A program made the translations under genes and the position numbers. Below, piece by piece: positions 30,898-33,386 of a stretch of 33,386 bases of DNA. The DNA comes from Gemmatimonadaceae bacterium (GTDB lineage: Bacteria > Gemmatimonadota > Gemmatimonadetes > Gemmatimonadales > Gemmatimonadaceae). A model generated the notes under the pieces. That model made no database searches and was not told the origin of the DNA. It saw only the letters and a program-made list of their open reading frames with translations. How positions within the stretch are numbered: position 1 is the stretch's first letter; each line of letters begins with the position of its first letter. Location of the stretch: NCBI GenBank assembly GCA_025449955.1, contig JANWIK010000087.1:1-33386 (forward strand), in the 5' to 3' direction.

Positions 30898-32715
30898 TCA
30901 CGATCCGTGCGCGGCGGAGCCCGCCTCCGCCGACGCATCCGGTTGTGATATCTGTCGCACGGCTTCCTGCTCGATCGGCAGCCATACGATGAACGTAGAG
31001 CCTTTGCCATAGTCGCTCTCGAGCGCGATGTCGCCGCCTAACAGACGGGCGAGGCGCCGCGAAATTGCGAGACCAAGGCCCGTGCCGCGCCGTATCGAAT
31101 CTCCGCGAGGGCCGGCATTCACCTGCTCGAATTCCCCAAAGATGCGTTCGCGCTCGGACGCCGCGATGCCAATGCCGGTGTCGCACACCTCGACGGCGAT
31201 CCAGCCGCCATGCGTCGACGCCGGCCTGTCGGCGACGGGCGGACCACCGGGCTGCGCCGCCGTATGCGCGACCGCCGTCGGCAACGAAAGTTGCGACGTG
31301 ACCGCCGTTATCAACGGCCGAGCCACACCGACGTGACTAACGATCGGTCCAGGCGGCGCGGGCGCGACGTAGCGCGCCCGAATGGTGATGCTGCCGGATG
31401 GCGTGAACTTGGTCGCGTTACTGAGCAAGTTCATCAAGATCTGGCGCAGGTGCATCGGATCCGTCCGCACGCGCGGCAACGTGGCGCTCACCGCGATCGA
31501 GAAGTCGAGCCCGCGCTCGGCGATGAGCGGCTCGACCTCGCTCGCCACCGTTAGGACGAAGGCGCGCACGTCGATCGATTCGCGATGCACCTCTAGGCGG
31601 CCAGCCGCCATTTTCGCGAGGTCAAGAATCTGATCGACCAGCAAGCGAAGGTGATTGGCGGACGACGCGATGCGCTCGACCGGCGATACCTGACGTTGTC
31701 CGAGCTCACCGTACACACCATCACGCAATAACTCGACGAATCCGACGATCGCGTTGAGCGGTGTACGCAGCTCGTGCGAGACGTTGGCGAGGAATTCGCT
31801 CTTGGAGCGATTCGCGCGGAGCAATTCGGCCGACAGGCGCTCGAGCTCCGCTGAGCGTTCGCTCAGGCGAATGCCTTGTCGCCGCTCGTGCAGCAACATG
31901 ACGATGAGCGCGCTAAGGGTCGCCAAGCCGATGCCCCACACGAGCGGACGAATATTGGCGTAGCTCGAGCGGCGCGTGACGATCACACGCCACTCCGCTC
32001 CGCCGGGGACCGTCAAGGACGATGATGCCGTGTCGACATTGGATTCGTGTGTCAGCACTCGGTCCGTTGATGCGACGGTGTCGTTCCCGACGACGAGAAC
32101 GAGTTGTCCGCGCACGCGAGGCCGGGCCTGCATCACGCTCGCCAGGATCGCGTCGGTCGTGATGGTTCCACCGGCGAAGCCGCGAAATCCGTTGCCGACG
32201 TAGATCGGTTCGAGCATCAGAACGCCGCGGCCTCCCGTGAGGAGAGGACCGGGTTTCGTGACTTGGCCTTTGCGCGTTGCGCGCGCTTGGGCGGCGAGGC
32301 GACCGATGTCGAGGTTCGTCACTGTGTCGACGTCGAGACCCGCGGCGAGCGGCGCGGACACGGGACCGAAAAGATGTTGTTCACGCACGCGCCCCGCGGT
32401 GTCCGTTATCCAGATTCGACGGAACGAGTTCGCGTACTGCGTCATCGAGCTGACGAGCGATTGAAACTGCTCGCCTTGCACCACGCGCGTGGTATCCAAG
32501 TACAGGCCGCGAATGGACTGCAGCGCTTCGGTGTGGACAGCGATGAACCCGCCGACGAGCGCCGCGGATTCTGCCGCTTCGACTTGGACCTGCGCGCGAT
32601 TCGAGGTCGAGAGCGATCGATCGACCGCGTAGAGGCCCGCGAGCGCAAAAATCAGCGCTAACGAGAGGGCGATCGACGATGCGCGGAGACGAACGGCTCT
32701 AGTCGACAGGTGCAT
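30898..32715 (-). CDS. CHASE-like sensor histidine kinase
   Basis: The 605-residue protein has a membrane helix near 14-32, a periplasmic sensor of ~220 residues that resembles a CHASE domain (ALQSIRGLYLDTTRVVQGEQF ... RRIWITDTAGRV), a second helix near 257-276 and a coiled coil (SERSAELERLSAELLRANRSK). HisKA is FLANVSHELRTPLNAI with the phospho-His at ~314. HATPase boxes are NLLSNATKF, DTGIGI (512-517) and GTGLGL (544-549). Within the ATPase domain an Ala/Pro-rich insert (~450-503) precedes the G1 box. No receiver domain or response regulator is adjacent, so it is an orphan. The start at 32715 has no good ribosome site; upstream starts would run into pyrE. pyrE is divergent, 90 bases away. 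Confidence 0.9.
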   Translation of the reverse strand: MHLSTRAVRLRASSIALSLALIFALAGLYAVDRSLSTSNRAQVQVEAAESAALVGGFIAVHTEALQSIRGLYLDTTRVVQGEQFQSLVSSMTQYANSFRRIWITDTAGRVREQHLFGPVSAPLAAGLDVDTVTNLDIGRLAAQARATRKGQVTKPGPLLTGGRGVLMLEPIYVGNGFRGFAGGTITTDAILASVMQARPRVRGQLVLVVGNDTVASTDRVLTHESNVDTASSSLTVPGGAEWRVIVTRRSSYANIRPLVWGIGLATLSALIVMLLHERRQGIRLSERSAELERLSAELLRANRSKSEFLANVSHELRTPLNAIVGFVELLRDGVYGELGQRQVSPVERIASSANHLRLLVDQILDLAKMAAGRLEVHRESIDVRAFVLTVASEVEPLIAERGLDFSIAVSATLPRVRTDPMHLRQILMNLLSNATKFTPSGSITIRARYVAPAPPGPIVSHVGVARPLITAVTSQLSLPTAVAHTAAQPGGPPVADRPASTHGGWIAVEVCDTGIGIAASERERIFGEFEQVNAGPRGDSIRRGTGLGLAISRRLARLLGGDIALESDYGKGSTFIVWLPIEQEAVRQISQPDASAEAGSAAHGS

Positions 32716-32805
32716 ATGTTCGCGCCAGCGAGCGAAATCGCCAGCCGACGCAGTGTGCGCGCCGACTCGATTGACGTCGGAGACACGCGCCGGTAAGCTA
32801 CGGCC

Positions 32806-33372
32806 ATGACCGAACACGAACGACTCGTGACGCTGCTTGCCACGCGTTCGGCACGGCGTGGACAGTTCGTTCTTGCATCGGGCCGCTCGTCAACACTGTA
32901 CATTGACGCCCGGCTCACGACAATGAGTCCGGATGGGTTGGCGCTCATTGGGTCGCTTGGGCTCGCCTTGCTCGATGAGCGAGGTTGGGATGTCGACTGC
33001 GTGGGTGGCCTTACGCTCGGCGCCGATCCCATTGCGTACGCGATCAGCTACGCCAGCGCGTGCTCGGGGCGGCCGAGGCGTGCGTTCACGGTACGCAAAG
33101 AACCCAAGACGCACGGCACGGGAAAACGGATCGAAGGTCCGTTCATGCCCGGCGATCGTGTGGCCATCGTCGAAGATGTCATCACGACGGGAGGATCTGC
33201 GCTTCGCGCCATCGATGCGGTACAAGACGAAGGTGGTACCGTAGCCGGCGTGCTCGCGTTGGTCGATCGCGAGGAGGGCGGGCGCGAGACGATCGAAGCG
33301 CAGGGTATTCCGGTGGCGGCGCTGGTCCGGGCGCACGACATCGTCGCGCGGCTCGGACCCGTGACGCCATGA
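32806..33372 (+). CDS. pyrE: Orotate phosphoribosyltransferase
   Basis: PyrE joins orotate and PRPP to give OMP, the fifth step of pyrimidine synthesis, in the cytoplasm. The 188-residue protein has the PRPP-binding motif VAIVEDVITTGGS (119-131), GGLTLGADPIAYA, the flexible-loop region RKEPKTHGTGKRIEG and the N-terminal FVLASGRSSTLYIDARL, all characteristic of PyrE. The length is slightly short but normal for the type without extra N-terminal helix. The ATG has only a weak ribosome site. Its TGA overlaps the ATG of a further gene that leaves the window. Confidence 0.93.
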   Translation: MTEHERLVTLLATRSARRGQFVLASGRSSTLYIDARLTTMSPDGLALIGSLGLALLDERGWDVDCVGGLTLGADPIAYAISYASACSGRPRRAFTVRKEPKTHGTGKRIEGPFMPGDRVAIVEDVITTGGSALRAIDAVQDEGGTVAGVLALVDREEGGRETIEAQGIPVAALVRAHDIVARLGPVTP

Positions 33373-33386
33373 GCTCGGCGCGCCGC
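33369..33386 (+). CDS. Possible start of the next gene, cut by the window edge
   Basis: An ATG at 33369 overlaps the pyrE stop (ATGA) and opens MSSARR before the sequence ends. Only the overlap pattern, common in this window, supports it. Confidence 0.3.

Noticed and set aside
1-33386. Mobile elements, prophage genes, toxin-antitoxin pairs or CRISPR arrays
   Set aside because: No transposase, integrase, paired terminal repeats or regularly spaced repeats were seen; the dispersed 8-mer is too short and irregularly spaced to be a CRISPR array.

Overview
The window is about 33 kb of dense, high-GC bacterial chromosome. It shows Gram-negative-style lipoproteins, class III (type IV) prepilins, a chromosomal ParABS locus and core housekeeping genes (murB, mnmG, polA, pyrE, parA, parB). 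The gene content and the mnmG / parA / parB / LytM / bactofilin / BMP order remind me of Gemmatimonadota or a related soil lineage. That placement is inference only; no rRNA or tRNA gene is present to settle it. No phage, IS element, CRISPR array or other clear mobile element is visible.

Layout. 1-1790: a truncated Rieske protein and a DUF4142 secreted protein (both minus), divergent from a SufR-like winged-helix regulator that ends in a good terminator. 1992-4398: a HisA-like / HisIE-like pair with degraded catalytic residues, then murB. 4409-6707 (minus): an Uup-type ABC-F ATPase and an ArsC/Spx-like protein. 6732-10598: a YheT-type hydrolase overlapping a membrane-anchored MutS-like ATPase, an NfeD-like membrane protein and a small zinc-ribbon-like membrane protein. 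10981-13798: mnmG and a periplasmic SIMPL-domain protein. 13831-17173: promoter, two parS sites, parA, parB, a LytM-like membrane protein with lost catalytic residues, a bactofilin and a strong terminator. 17207-23708: a nucleoside-type BMP ABC importer (lipoprotein, ATPase, two permeases) with a Nif3 protein and an MFS transporter inserted in the operon. 23731-29444 (minus): a lipoprotein, a small DUF4031-like protein, two related type IV pilins, polA and a cold-shock gene with a near-ideal sigma70 promoter and its own terminator. 29890-33386: a Hanks-type kinase behind a possible 26-codon upstream ORF, an orphan hybrid-free histidine kinase (minus), pyrE and the first codons of another gene.

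Genes are tightly packed and often translationally coupled by ATGA or GTGA overlaps (7774, 15851, 19010, 20443, 22797, 33369). The parS-parA-parB-LytM-bactofilin block joins chromosome segregation to envelope/cytoskeleton functions in one transcription unit.

The most striking unexplained signal is not a gene. The asymmetric 8-mer GCCTAACG (reverse complement CGTTAGGC) occurs 22 times, 11 in each orientation, spread over the window and mostly inside genes, where base composition would predict about one or two. It behaves like a dispersed genome signature (uptake, recombination or methylation type), and the window also encodes two type IV pilins.
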